Assembly: GCF_040409695.1 (NCBI RefSeq)
Contig: NZ_JARWGJ010000120.1
Span: 1 to 32,850, forward strand
DNA: 32,850 nt
Direction of reading: 5' to 3'
Source of the DNA: Longimonas sp040409695
GTDB taxonomy: Bacteria; Bacteroidota; Rhodothermia; Rhodothermales; Salinibacteraceae
The notes under the pieces were generated by a model that did not search any database, was not told where the DNA came from, and saw nothing but the letters and a program-made list of their open reading frames with translations. Of this stretch, positions 7,474 to 15,407 are shown piece after piece. Each line of letters opens with the position of its first letter. Position 1 is the stretch's first letter. Made by a program: the position numbers and the translations under genes.

Positions 7474-9216
7474 TTAATACTTACGCTCTTTGGGCTCAAA
7501 CCGAGTGATAACCACGTCTTTATCGGCAAACTCGTACTCGCCATTGCAGTCGCTGTAGAACAGCGTATGCTCAAGCCAGTCGTCGTCGTTCCGGTTCTGG
7601 AAGTCCTCACGCGAGTGGGCTCCCCGGCTTTCGGTGCGATGGTGCGCGCTCGCTGCGATGGCCTCGGCATAGTCGACCATGAACGCAATCTCGACCGCAT
7701 CCATCAAGTCCGTGTTGAACTTCTTGCCCTTATCCTCCACGACCACATTCTGGGCCCGCTTGCGCAGCTGTTGCAGGTCGCCAAGAGCTTCTGAGAGCGT
7801 TTCGTCTGTGCGAAAGACACTGACGTTCGCCATCATGGTCTCCTGCAGATCTGTACGCACGTTGACCGTTGGCTCACCGTCGCTTGTCGTGTTTGCAAGC
7901 AGATTATCTAACAGGTCGCGCGTCTCTTTCTCCGGGTTGTCGGGCAGCGCGGCGAAGGACTTACCACCGCGCACCTCTTCAGCCATCTGCATGCCTGCGC
8001 GGCGACCGAAGACGACGAGCTCAAGCAGTGAGTTGGTTCCGAGGCGGTTGGCCCCGTGTACGCTTACGCAGGCGCATTCGCCCACTGCATACAATCCAGG
8101 TACGGAAGAGCCGCGCTCTTTCGTTTCAACGCGTCCTTCTGCATCTGTTGGAATGCCGCCCATCGCGTAGTGGCACGTTGGGGCAACGGGGATTGGCTGC
8201 TGTTTGGGGTTTACCCCCATGTAGGTGCGCGAGAACTCAGAGATCTCTGGCAGTTTCTTGTCGAGCACCTCATCGGCTACGTGCGTGAGGTCGAGGTTAA
8301 CGTAGTCTTTTCCGTTCACGCCACGGCCCTCGCGAATCTCTTTGTAGATACACTGCGAAACCATGTCGCGCGGCGCCAGGTCTTTCACGGTTGGAGCATA
8401 ACGCTCCATGAAGCGCTCGCCTTCTGAATTCCGCAAGATACCGCCTTCCCCACGTGCCCCCTCAGTAATCAGAATACCAAGCCGGTAAAGCCCGGTTGGA
8501 TGGAACTGCACGAACTCCATGTCTTCGAGCGGGATACCGGCGCGCAGCATCATCGACATACCGTCGCCTGTGCCAGCGTGCGCATTCGACGTGGTTTTGA
8601 AGGCACGTCCGTATCCACCTGTAGCGAAGCAGACCACTTTAGCATGGAACGTGTGTACTTCACCGGTCAGAATCTCATAGGCGACGACGCCTGAGCACTC
8701 CCCATCGGGGTTCATGATCAGGTCGAGCACCTGAAACTCATCATAGAACCGCACGCCCTGCTTTGTGCACTGATCGTAGAGCGTATGCAGGATGGTGTGG
8801 CCTGTGCGATCAGCCGCGTGGCAGGCCCGGCGTACGGGCGACTCGCCGAAGTTGCGCGTGTGTCCGCCAAAGCGACGCTGCGAGATAGTGCCTTCTGAGT
8901 TACGGCTAAAGGGGACGCCGTAGTGCTCAAGTTCAACAATCGTGCGGGGGGCATCCTTGCAGAGCGCTTCGATTGCGTCTTGGTCGCCCAGGTAATCGCT
9001 CCCTTTCACCGTGTCGAAGGCATGCCACAGCCAGTGGTCTTCCTCTTCGTTGCCAAGCGAAGCGCTAATGCCACCTTGGGCAGCGCCTGTGTGCGAGCGA
9101 AGGGGATGGAGCTTTGAGACAACGGCGACATCGGCACCGCCTTCTTTAGCGTAGAGCGCGGCCATGAGGCCCGCTCCGCCGGCACCAACAATAACGACAT
9201 CGTGGGTAAATGTCAT
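7474..9216 (-). CDS. sdhA: Succinate dehydrogenase flavoprotein subunit
   Basis: A 580-residue catalytic subunit that oxidises succinate to fumarate. The N-terminal FAD fold is DVVIVGAGGAGLMAALYA (6-23). His42 in LRSHTGAAQGG is the expected covalent FAD attachment site. The substrate and catalytic region includes VQFHPTG, the TEGARGEGG stretch and the HGANRLGTNSLLELVVFG segment near the end of the flavin domain. The helical C-terminal domain (NRNDDDWLEHTLFYSD) is complete, ending in RYEPKERKY-like sequence (FEPKERKY). Length fits the family. It lies 64 bp after sdhD and 81 bp before sdhB. It is the core gene of the operon and links the TCA cycle (next to gltA) to the respiratory chain. Confidence 0.98.
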   Translation of the reverse strand: MTFTHDVVIVGAGGAGLMAALYAKEGGADVAVVSKLHPLRSHTGAAQGGISASLGNEEEDHWLWHAFDTVKGSDYLGDQDAIEALCKDAPRTIVELEHYGVPFSRNSEGTISQRRFGGHTRNFGESPVRRACHAADRTGHTILHTLYDQCTKQGVRFYDEFQVLDLIMNPDGECSGVVAYEILTGEVHTFHAKVVCFATGGYGRAFKTTSNAHAGTGDGMSMMLRAGIPLEDMEFVQFHPTGLYRLGILITEGARGEGGILRNSEGERFMERYAPTVKDLAPRDMVSQCIYKEIREGRGVNGKDYVNLDLTHVADEVLDKKLPEISEFSRTYMGVNPKQQPIPVAPTCHYAMGGIPTDAEGRVETKERGSSVPGLYAVGECACVSVHGANRLGTNSLLELVVFGRRAGMQMAEEVRGGKSFAALPDNPEKETRDLLDNLLANTTSDGEPTVNVRTDLQETMMANVSVFRTDETLSEALGDLQQLRKRAQNVVVEDKGKKFNTDLMDAVEIAFMVDYAEAIAASAHHRTESRGAHSREDFQNRNDDDWLEHTLFYSDCNGEYEFADKDVVITRFEPKERKY

Positions 9217-9280
9217 GGTTTACAAGGGACAAATGAGCGGAAACAGTCAGAGAAATAGGAGGCCCAGGCAGCGGCGTACA

Positions 9281-9757
9281 CTACCACCCAGCGGTGATCA
9301 CAGAGTACATACCAATGACCAGTAGAACGAGTGCCAACGACCACGAAAGCACCTTAGCTGTCTTACGAGCCATCGGGTTTCGTATGTAGTCGGCCATCAC
9401 GTTGTTGAGTCCGTAAAAGCCGTGATGCAGAGCAACTATTAGAAACAGAATGTTGAATGCTTTCCAGAGCACCGCGTATACCGGATCGGCCAGGCGCAGC
9501 ATCACGACATCGTACGGCGTCACTTCAGCATCCTCGCCGAAGCGTTCTTTTACAGCCAGAGCAGCAGCTTCCTCATACTCAGGGAGCTCGCCTTGCTCAA
9601 TCTGCTCTGTTGTAAGCACACTGTGTGATACGCTGGCTGTTTGCTGATCATAGTGCTGCACCCAGAAATGCGTGATCAGCATGAAGATCAGGAAAGTACC
9701 CGTGATGCGATGCAGAAACCAGTTCTGGGCGTTCGATTTTGAAGCGGCACGTGCCAT
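9281..9757 (-). CDS. sdhD: Succinate dehydrogenase membrane anchor subunit SdhD
   Basis: A 158-residue integral membrane anchor that helps hold heme b and the quinone site. Three hydrophobic helices are visible: about 19-36 (with LITHFWVQHY), 96-119 (FNILFLIVALHHGFYGL) and 135-155. Candidate heme ligands are His30 in helix 1 and His111 or His112 in helix 2. The loop between helices 1 and 2 (about 40-90) is long and very acidic (EQIEQGELPEYEEAA), which fits a salt-adapted protein. It is placed between sdhC (72 bp upstream) and sdhA (64 bp downstream), the usual order. The subunit identity rests on operon position and the HRxTG and HHGFYGL motifs. Confidence 0.9.
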   Translation of the reverse strand: MARAASKSNAQNWFLHRITGTFLIFMLITHFWVQHYDQQTASVSHSVLTTEQIEQGELPEYEEAAALAVKERFGEDAEVTPYDVVMLRLADPVYAVLWKAFNILFLIVALHHGFYGLNNVMADYIRNPMARKTAKVLSWSLALVLLVIGMYSVITAGW

Positions 9758-9829
9758 AACAGATCGTCGAGTCGGAAGAAGGGGCTGAAAGAGTGCAGGG
9801 GGCTGGTATCGAGCTATTCACGACACCAA

Positions 9830-10267
9830 TCATCCCGCCAAGAAGAAAAAATCAACCAGCGAGTAGATTGTTGGGTAGCCACCTACGCCAATGAGGACGA
9901 CGGCGACAGCACCCAGCGACCAGAAGAGTTTTTTCTGGTTCGGGCTCCACCCCAGAAAGTCAATGAGCACAATACGGAGGCCATTTAACGCATGGTACAC
10001 CACGGCTGCGAGCAGCAGAAACTCCCCAATCTTGAAGATCGGAGCATGATAACCTGCAATGAGCTCGTTAAAGGCAGCCCGGTCGGTGAGCGCGCGCAGT
10101 CCCCAAACGTGAACCACAAGGTACACAACCAGGGCCACTCCGCTCAGCCGGTGCGCCATCCAGGCAAACATGCCTGTGCGGATGCGGTAGCGCTGAAAGC
10201 GACTGTCTTGAGAGACGGCTTTGGCGGATCCGGAGTCCGCCGCTTTTTCTAAGGTGTCAACAGCCAT
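9830..10267 (-). CDS. sdhC: Succinate dehydrogenase cytochrome b556 subunit SdhC
   Basis: A 145-residue membrane subunit with three helices (about 36-56, 80-103 and 115-137). The family motif HRLSGVALVVYLVVHVWGL (39-57) is followed by YHALNGLRIVLIDF (91-104), where His92 is the usual heme-b ligand; His53 is a possible second one. The N-terminal 25 residues are polar and variable. It is the first gene of the sdhCDAB operon. Its promoter must lie between 10268 and the gltA terminator (10513), but no clear -33/-7 pair could be picked out. Confidence 0.95.
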   Translation of the reverse strand: MAVDTLEKAADSGSAKAVSQDSRFQRYRIRTGMFAWMAHRLSGVALVVYLVVHVWGLRALTDRAAFNELIAGYHAPIFKIGEFLLLAAVVYHALNGLRIVLIDFLGWSPNQKKLFWSLGAVAVVLIGVGGYPTIYSLVDFFFLAG

Positions 10268-10577
10268 AAGGCAAGAGAGAGAACGATGCTAAGGGTAATG
10301 GTGCAGCGTGTCTTGAACTTCTTCGATCAGGGACGCATGCGCTGCGCAAGTCGGGGCGCACATGCTGTACAGGATGCGACGACGGAAACGTGCAAGAGAA
10401 ACGTGCCGAATGCAGGTAACAGTGCCTGTAATGTGTATCGCACTAATACATATGGAGTCGCAACTGTAAAGGTTTCGTGACCGAAGCACTGCATGTAAAG
10501 ATTATAACCACTATCAGATGCCCTGCAGAATGGGTCTGCAGAGCACCTGATGTGAGCGGCTTGGCTGTGCATGTTGC
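10268..10577. other. 310-bp spacer: sdh leader and promoter zone plus the gltA terminator
   Basis: No gene is convincing here; the short open frames have no family resemblance. The right end holds the gltA terminator (10513-10551). The left 240 bp should contain the sdh promoter and the leader of sdhC. Its length leaves room for regulation, but no riboswitch-like fold was recognised. Confidence 0.6.
10500..10551 (-). terminator. Rho-independent terminator of gltA
   Basis: ATCAGATGCCCTGCAGA (10513-10529) and TCTGCAGAGCACCTGAT (10535-10551) form a 17-bp stem with a 5-nt loop. Two positions are mismatched in the + strand RNA but become G-U pairs in the - strand RNA, so the structure is built for the gltA transcript. 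The tail (GUUAUAAUCUUU) is AU-rich rather than a pure U-tract. The stem starts 27 bp after the gltA stop. Confidence 0.75.
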
Positions 10578-11720
10578 TTATGCGCGCTCACTGATGGGTG
10601 TTACCGTACGGCCTGTCTTTCCGACATAGGCGGCACGCGGACGAATAAGCCGGTTGTCTTCCCACTGCTCGAGCAGGTGGGCGGTCCATCCGGCGGAGCG
10701 ACTCAGTGCAAAAATCGGAGTGAAGAGATCGGGATCTAATCCCATCATATAGTATGTCGAAGCGCTGAAGAAGTCGACATTGGGGTCCAATCCTTTTTCG
10801 GATTTCACTGTGTTCAGGATGGCCATGCTATAGTCGTACCACTTCGTGGCGCCACGCTCTTCGCTGAGTGCCTTCACCCGATCACGCAAGATCGCAGCAC
10901 GGGGGTCCATCGTGCGATATACGCGATGGCCAAAACCCATCACACGTTCTTTGTTTTCGAGCTTCTCGTTTACGTAGTCGACCGGGTCAGCGCCTTTCTC
11001 ATCGATGTCGAGCAGCATTCGCATTACTTCACGGTTTGCCCCACCATGGAGCGGCCCCTTCAGAGCACCGATAGCTCCCGAGACAGCCGAGTACATGTCT
11101 GAAAGCGTTGACCCAATCACCCGGCTGGTGAAGGTCGATGCATTCAACCCGTGGTCGGCATGCAGCACCAGACAGGTGTCGAAGGTGTCTTCTGCTGCTG
11201 TCCCAGGCTCTTCGCCGTTGAGCATGTACAGGAAATTAAACGCCATCGACGCTTCGCTGAGCGGCGCTATGGGCTCTTTCCCGTCGCGCAGGCGAGCATA
11301 CGCGGCGATGATCGCCGGCGTGCGCGCCAGCAAACGCGTTGCCTTGCGGCGGTTCGCCTCGGGCGTGTCGGCGTCGGCTTCATCGTCGTATAGGCCAAGC
11401 GCCGATACTGCGGTACGGAGTACCGCCATGGGATGGGCCGTGTCTGGCACCTTGCGCAGAATGTCGATAACCGGCTCAGGAAGCTCACGCGCGGCGCGGA
11501 GATCACGCTTCAGGGCGTCGAGCTCGCCTTGATTCGGAAGATCACCATTCCACAGCAGGTAGACGACCTCTTCGAATGAGGCGTTTTCTGCCAGATCATA
11601 AATGTCGTATCCACGGTAAACCAGCTTACCTTCCTCGCCATCAATCGACGAGAGCTCAGAGGATAGCGCAATGACGCCCTCTAATCCACGGACTTTTTCG
11701 GATCCATTTTTGTTAGCCAT
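10578..11720 (-). CDS. gltA: Citrate synthase
   Basis: A 380-residue cytoplasmic enzyme that condenses acetyl-CoA with oxaloacetate. It starts ANKNGSEKVRGLEGVIALSSELSSIDG and carries LVYRGYDIYDLAE, the hallmark of the short dimeric (gram-positive/archaeal-type) class. Conserved sites are HADHGLNAS (187-195), GPLHGGANREVM with catalytic His225, MGFGHRVYRTMDPRA with His265, and NVDFFSASTYYMMGL with Asp316. The ATG at 11720 was preferred over an in-frame ATG at 11780 because the extra 20 residues are Cys/Pro-rich and unlike the family. It sits upstream of the sdh operon on the same strand, but a terminator and 310 bp separate them, so it is a separate transcript in the same TCA cluster. Confidence 0.97.
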   Translation of the reverse strand: MANKNGSEKVRGLEGVIALSSELSSIDGEEGKLVYRGYDIYDLAENASFEEVVYLLWNGDLPNQGELDALKRDLRAARELPEPVIDILRKVPDTAHPMAVLRTAVSALGLYDDEADADTPEANRRKATRLLARTPAIIAAYARLRDGKEPIAPLSEASMAFNFLYMLNGEEPGTAAEDTFDTCLVLHADHGLNASTFTSRVIGSTLSDMYSAVSGAIGALKGPLHGGANREVMRMLLDIDEKGADPVDYVNEKLENKERVMGFGHRVYRTMDPRAAILRDRVKALSEERGATKWYDYSMAILNTVKSEKGLDPNVDFFSASTYYMMGLDPDLFTPIFALSRSAGWTAHLLEQWEDNRLIRPRAAYVGKTGRTVTPISERA

Positions 11721-11778
11721 ATGTGCAATGCTATTGTCGTTAGAAGGAATTGGCGATGCGCAGCGCGGGCAGCAACGC

Positions 11779-11806
11779 ATGCGGGGCGCGCCATGCGGGG
11801 CGTCCC
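11779..11806. repeat. Imperfect 14-bp tandem duplication upstream of gltA
   Basis: ATGCGGGGCGCGCC (11779-11792) is followed at once by ATGCGGGGCGTCCC (11793-11806), with two mismatches. It lies 59-86 bp upstream of the gltA ATG, so it is in the gltA leader or promoter zone. Confidence 0.7.
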
Positions 11807-12648
11807 TTCAACGTGGACGTAGAACCCAGAATGACGTTTTCGTTGCTGCGTCCATTAGTTTGCGTTTATCAGTTTGTAGTCATCGCGCACCATGATGTGC
11901 GCATCGGTCTCGTCGTGTTACGCGCACCGTGACTGAACTACAAGCGCTTCCAAGCTACATAAACGCTACGCTCGTACATTTTGCTGTGAAAGAACTTGTG
12001 CGCTGCGCAAATTGCAGACACTATGTGCTGCCTTGTAGAAGACTACTCTGCAAGAGGCTATCACGCTACGCCCTTTGCTTTGCTGCGCCGGGAGCACTAA
12101 TCCTGAAGACGAAGACACCGCGCTTGTATCCTGGCGGCATGGTCGTCATAACCGCTGTTATGCAGGCACATCGCTTTTCAGAATTCTCCGTATCGCTTCT
12201 CCGTGTCGCTTGCGCAGAGACCAGAGACCACAGACACACGTTGCCTTCATAGCTATGCCACGTACAGCGATTTTTTACTGTGCCGTTATGTGCTGCGTTA
12301 GTGCATATGCATAGTATGGAAGAAAGAGCTACTATGTGAAAGAATTTCTATTTAAAGGCAATACATAGCCCCCTCTTTCCGTACTTCAAGCGTAGAACTT
12401 TGCGGCATATTGGTGCGAGGAAACCGCGAAGGGATCATTTTGCGGGTGAGATCGATACGCAGTCACGTCGTAATTTATCATTCCCAACCGTTACGGCGCC
12501 CACATACTGCACCGATATGTATTGCCTGCTACACTGCATGCAGCGTACATATCTCAGATAACTTCCGGCCGGTGCCTGCCCGCAGCCGTGGATTGCGTTG
12601 CGGACCGCTCTTCAGCAAAAGGCCTGCCGATGTTCTCTTGGAAATACA

Positions 12649-12694
12649 GTGGCACATGCTTTGTGCCACATCCCTACAAGCTGCGATGCAGCTT
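12649..12694 (+). promoter_or_regulatory. Two adjacent hairpins in the region upstream of the RNase E/G gene
   Basis: GTGGCACA (12649-12656) pairs perfectly with TGTGCCAC (12662-12669) around a 5-nt loop. Nine bases later AAGCTGC (12678-12684) pairs with GCAGCTT (12688-12694) around GAT. Neither is followed by a U-tract. If transcribed as part of the leader they resemble the kind of stem-loops through which enterobacterial RNase E cleaves and limits its own mRNA. That role here is inference. Confidence 0.3.
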
Positions 12695-12991
12695 CCCCAT
12701 ACTTCGTTATCCCTCGCTCATTAGCTGTCCGTGTACACGCGCACTGCGCGCTCGATCGGATGGTCACGGATTCTTTCTGTTTATACAACTTGAACATGGA
12801 GCGTTTTTCTGTCTGTCCGCTCAAGCGGCGTGCCACGGGCACCCGCCCCCGGTCGATAGCTTAGCACTGCACGATTAACTTGCATGAGATCTCTCTTACA
12901 CGCTCCATGCTTTTCCCGTTGCCTATACTTCTTACGGTTTCCCACTCCCTGACCCCGATAGCGCATAGCGCGGCGCGGCCCACACCGCCCT

Positions 12992-14947
12992 ATGTCCAAA
13001 GAAATAGTAGTCAATGTATCCGATAATCGAACCCGCATTGCGATCGTAGAAGGCGGCAAACTCGCCGAGCTCTACATTGAAAATGCCGAACACAAGCGCA
13101 CGATCGGCAATCTCTATCTGGGGATTGTCCGCCGCGTTATGCCCAGCATACGCGCTGCCTTCGTCGATATTGGACAAGAACAAGATGCGTTTCTCCATTT
13201 CTCAGATCTGTCGGAGAACCTGCCACAGCTGAAAAACTTCCTCAACCAGAACACCCCCAAGGTTGAGACCGTCAGCCTGCCCGACAATCTGCACGACCAG
13301 AACCCCGACCCAACCAAGCACCTGAGCCGCAACCAGCGGCTGCTGGTACAGGTTAAGAAGGAACCAATCTCGAATAAAGGCAGCCGCATCTCAACCGACC
13401 TGTCGATGGCCGGTCGGTTTCTGGTGCTCGTGCCGCTTTCGAAGGTAGTCGCTGTATCTCGCAAAATCGAGAAGGAAAAGGAACGCAATCGCCTCAAAGC
13501 GCTTGCCGGAAGCCTCGTGCCGGATGGGTTTGGAGTGATCGTACGCACCGTCGCAGAAGGACGCGATGCGAAGTCGCTCGATAAAGACCTGCGCCTGCTG
13601 TTGGAACGCTGGCGCCGCGTTGAAAACCGCCTTGCACAGGCGTCAAACGCCCCTACGCTCATCCATGAGGACGTGGACATGGCGTCTTCTATCATACGCG
13701 ACCAGTTCTCGGATGACTACGACCGTATCCTCATTGACCACAAAGCGCTTTTCCACAGCGTACGAAGCTACGTTCGCGCCGTAGCCCCGTCTATGGTGTC
13801 GCGCGTTGAGTACCATAGTGGCAACAACCCCGTGTTCGAGGCCGCTGGCATCCAACAGGGAGCCGACCGCGCCTTCAAAGACCGCGTTGAACTGCCTTCA
13901 GGGGGCTACCTTTTCATTGAAAAGACCGAAGCCATGCACGTGGTCGACGTCAACTCAGGGCGCTCTGGACGGGGGAAGTCGCAAGCCGAAAACTCGCTTG
14001 CCGTTAACCTTGAGGCGGCGCGCGTCATCGCCCGCCAGGTGCGCCTGCGCGACATCGGGGGCATCATCGTCGTTGACTTCATTGACCTGCGCGATGAGGG
14101 GGCCCGCAAGAAGGTCTATGATGAACTGAAAGGCTGTTTCGAAGACGACCGTGCCGTCACGAAAGTCTTGCCTATGAGCGATTTCGGACTGGTCGAGATT
14201 ACGCGCCAGCGCTTGCGGCCCAGCCTTACATCGTCTTTCGCGTCTTCAAGCGGGGCCGCGTTAAGCGACGACTCTGATATCAGCAAGTATCGCCAGCAGC
14301 TGCGCGAAGCCGATTCGCGCATGCAGCGGCTCGAAAACCGGCTCCAGAAAACCCGAGAGCGGCTTGAAGAGCGGGAAGCTAAACTGGAAACCCTTGAGCA
14401 AGACGCCGAAGCCTCTTCGTCGCGTTCTGAGGCTCCCGCAGATAAGCAAACCCAGAAGCAGATTGCTTCGCTGCAAGAAGAGCTTGCTGAGGTTCGAAAG
14501 ACGCTCAACGTGGAGCGGTCGGCCCATAAGCAGGCCCAGCAAGAGCGCGACAAGGCGAAGCGCGAAGCCCAGTCGGCTCGTGAGGCGGCGCGCTCGGCCC
14601 AAGGTGAACGCGACAAGCAGGCCGAAGAAGCCGAACGGCTTCGCAGCAAAATCGAACAAGCCGAAAGCGAGCGCGTGCAGCACGGCGCCGAGGCAACACG
14701 ACCGGCCGATGAGGTTGTCGACGCCCTCGGTACCTGGGTAGCCGAACATGCAGCTCAGCACCGCGCCGTTACGCTTCGGGTGCATCCGTTTCTTGCAGCC
14801 TACCTGAATCGCGCCATCCCCAGCTATCCAACACGCTGGTTCATGGAGCATTTTGTACGCGTGCATCTCGAATCAGATGATGCCGTGTCACCGCTCTCAT
14901 TCGCCATCGAAGAAGCCGACACCGGTACCACCCTCGTAGAAGCCTGA
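12992..14947 (+). CDS. RNase E/G-family endoribonuclease with a central coiled coil and no zinc-link
   Basis: A 651-residue single-strand-specific endoribonuclease for mRNA decay and rRNA processing. The N-terminal half is standard: EIVVNVSDNRTRIAIVEGGKLAELYIE, an S1 domain (about 37-130, GNLYLGIVRRVMPSIRAAFVDIGQEQDAFLHFSDL) with an Asn/Pro-rich insert at 74-110, the 5'-sensor region (RISTDLSMAGRFLVLVP) and the DNase I-like catalytic part. Metal-binding aspartates are Asp319 (VVDVNSGR) and Asp362 (IVVDFIDLRD). After TRQRLRPSL (404-412) the usual CPxCxG zinc-link is missing; the only cysteine in the protein is Cys382. Instead there is a Ser/Asp linker and a long charged coiled coil (about 430-565). 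The chain then returns to the small domain (RAVTLRVHPFLAAYLNRAIP, 591-610). Next gene 148 bp downstream. Confidence 0.93.
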   Translation: MSKEIVVNVSDNRTRIAIVEGGKLAELYIENAEHKRTIGNLYLGIVRRVMPSIRAAFVDIGQEQDAFLHFSDLSENLPQLKNFLNQNTPKVETVSLPDNLHDQNPDPTKHLSRNQRLLVQVKKEPISNKGSRISTDLSMAGRFLVLVPLSKVVAVSRKIEKEKERNRLKALAGSLVPDGFGVIVRTVAEGRDAKSLDKDLRLLLERWRRVENRLAQASNAPTLIHEDVDMASSIIRDQFSDDYDRILIDHKALFHSVRSYVRAVAPSMVSRVEYHSGNNPVFEAAGIQQGADRAFKDRVELPSGGYLFIEKTEAMHVVDVNSGRSGRGKSQAENSLAVNLEAARVIARQVRLRDIGGIIVVDFIDLRDEGARKKVYDELKGCFEDDRAVTKVLPMSDFGLVEITRQRLRPSLTSSFASSSGAALSDDSDISKYRQQLREADSRMQRLENRLQKTRERLEEREAKLETLEQDAEASSSRSEAPADKQTQKQIASLQEELAEVRKTLNVERSAHKQAQQERDKAKREAQSAREAARSAQGERDKQAEEAERLRSKIEQAESERVQHGAEATRPADEVVDALGTWVAEHAAQHRAVTLRVHPFLAAYLNRAIPSYPTRWFMEHFVRVHLESDDAVSPLSFAIEEADTGTTLVEA

Positions 14948-14981
14948 TGCGCACGCATCCCGCCATACCCGTATGATTCGC

Positions 14982-15030
14982 GCTCCCGCATGCAGACCGT
15001 GCCTCCTCGAAACGGTAGTGCTGCGGGAGC
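14982..15030 (+). terminator. Stem-loop after the RNase E/G gene
   Basis: GCTCCCGCA (14982-14990) pairs with TGCGGGAGC (15022-15030), and an inner ACCGT/ACGGT pair (14996-15000/15012-15016) extends the structure. It starts 34 bp after the stop. No U-tract follows; instead CTGTATCGCT is exactly duplicated (15031-15040, 15041-15050). It may be a processing or Rho-type end rather than a classical terminator. Confidence 0.4.
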
Positions 15031-15050
15031 CTGTATCGCTCTGTATCGCT
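15031..15050. repeat. 10-bp exact tandem duplication
   Basis: CTGTATCGCT occurs twice head to tail, directly after the stem-loop at 14982-15030 and 46 bp before the next gene. Confidence 0.8.
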
Positions 15051-15095
15051 GCCGTAGCATCAGGTCTACCCGTGCATTAGATCGTACAGTCTCTC

Positions 15096-15407
15096 ATGAA
15101 AACGGCGACCATCATCAGTGAACTCATCGACGCCGCCGAGCGAATGGGGATGGAGGTGCGCGTAGAGAAGGGCAATTTCAAAGGCGGACGCTGTCAGGTG
15201 GGCAACCAGGCCGTCATTATGCTAAACAAGCGTCACCCCGAAGAGGTGCGCCTGGCCGTGCTGGCCCGTAGCTTGCGCGACGCGCCCCTCGACACCATCT
15301 ACCTGAAGCCCGCCGTACGCGACGCCCTGCACGACGCCTGGCGCGATGCCGATCCCGATAGCCCCCTACCTGCCTCTACCGAACTGCCCGATACCGATGC
15401 CTCCTGA
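15096..15407 (+). CDS. Conserved small protein of unknown function
   Basis: A 103-residue soluble protein without signal peptide or membrane segment. Visible features are an N-terminal helix (IISELIDAAERMGMEVRVEKG), the phrase GNFKGGRCQVGNQAVIMLNKRHP (26-48), a helix LAVLARSLRDAPLDTIYLKPAVRDAL, and an acidic, Pro-rich tail. I recall similar short proteins with a KGxFxGGxC...iiINK...LARAL...iYLkPavRe pattern in Bacteroidota and Chlorobi as conserved hypotheticals; no function is assigned. Its last 11 bp overlap the start of the metallo-hydrolase gene, so the two are translationally linked. The single Cys33 in the GGRC phrase may be conserved. Confidence 0.75.
   Translation: MKTATIISELIDAAERMGMEVRVEKGNFKGGRCQVGNQAVIMLNKRHPEEVRLAVLARSLRDAPLDTIYLKPAVRDALHDAWRDADPDSPLPASTELPDTDAS

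Larger units (their letters stand above)
11721..12991. other. 1.27-kb gene-free stretch between divergent gltA and the RNase E/G gene
   Basis: Every open frame here is short, rich in Cys, Arg, His and Ser, and unlike any family known to me, and none persists in one frame; I see no gene. No tRNA-like T-loop or cloverleaf was found. Base composition looks AT-richer than the flanking genes. Structured spots are a 14-bp imperfect tandem duplication (11779-11806), the palindrome CTGCATGCAG (12534-12543), two adjacent hairpins (12649-12669 and 12678-12694), and an element CCTATACTTCTTACG (12922-12936) that matches the candidate promoter region at 726-740 in 14 of 15 bases. It must hold the promoters of both flanking genes, and could hold a long RNase E-type leader or an unannotated small RNA. 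Confidence 0.6.

Noticed and set aside
11929..12878. Several overlapping open frames of 60-120 codons in the long spacer
   Set aside because: They are Cys-, His- and Ser-rich, change frame constantly, have no family resemblance and no consistent codon bias. They look like chance frames.
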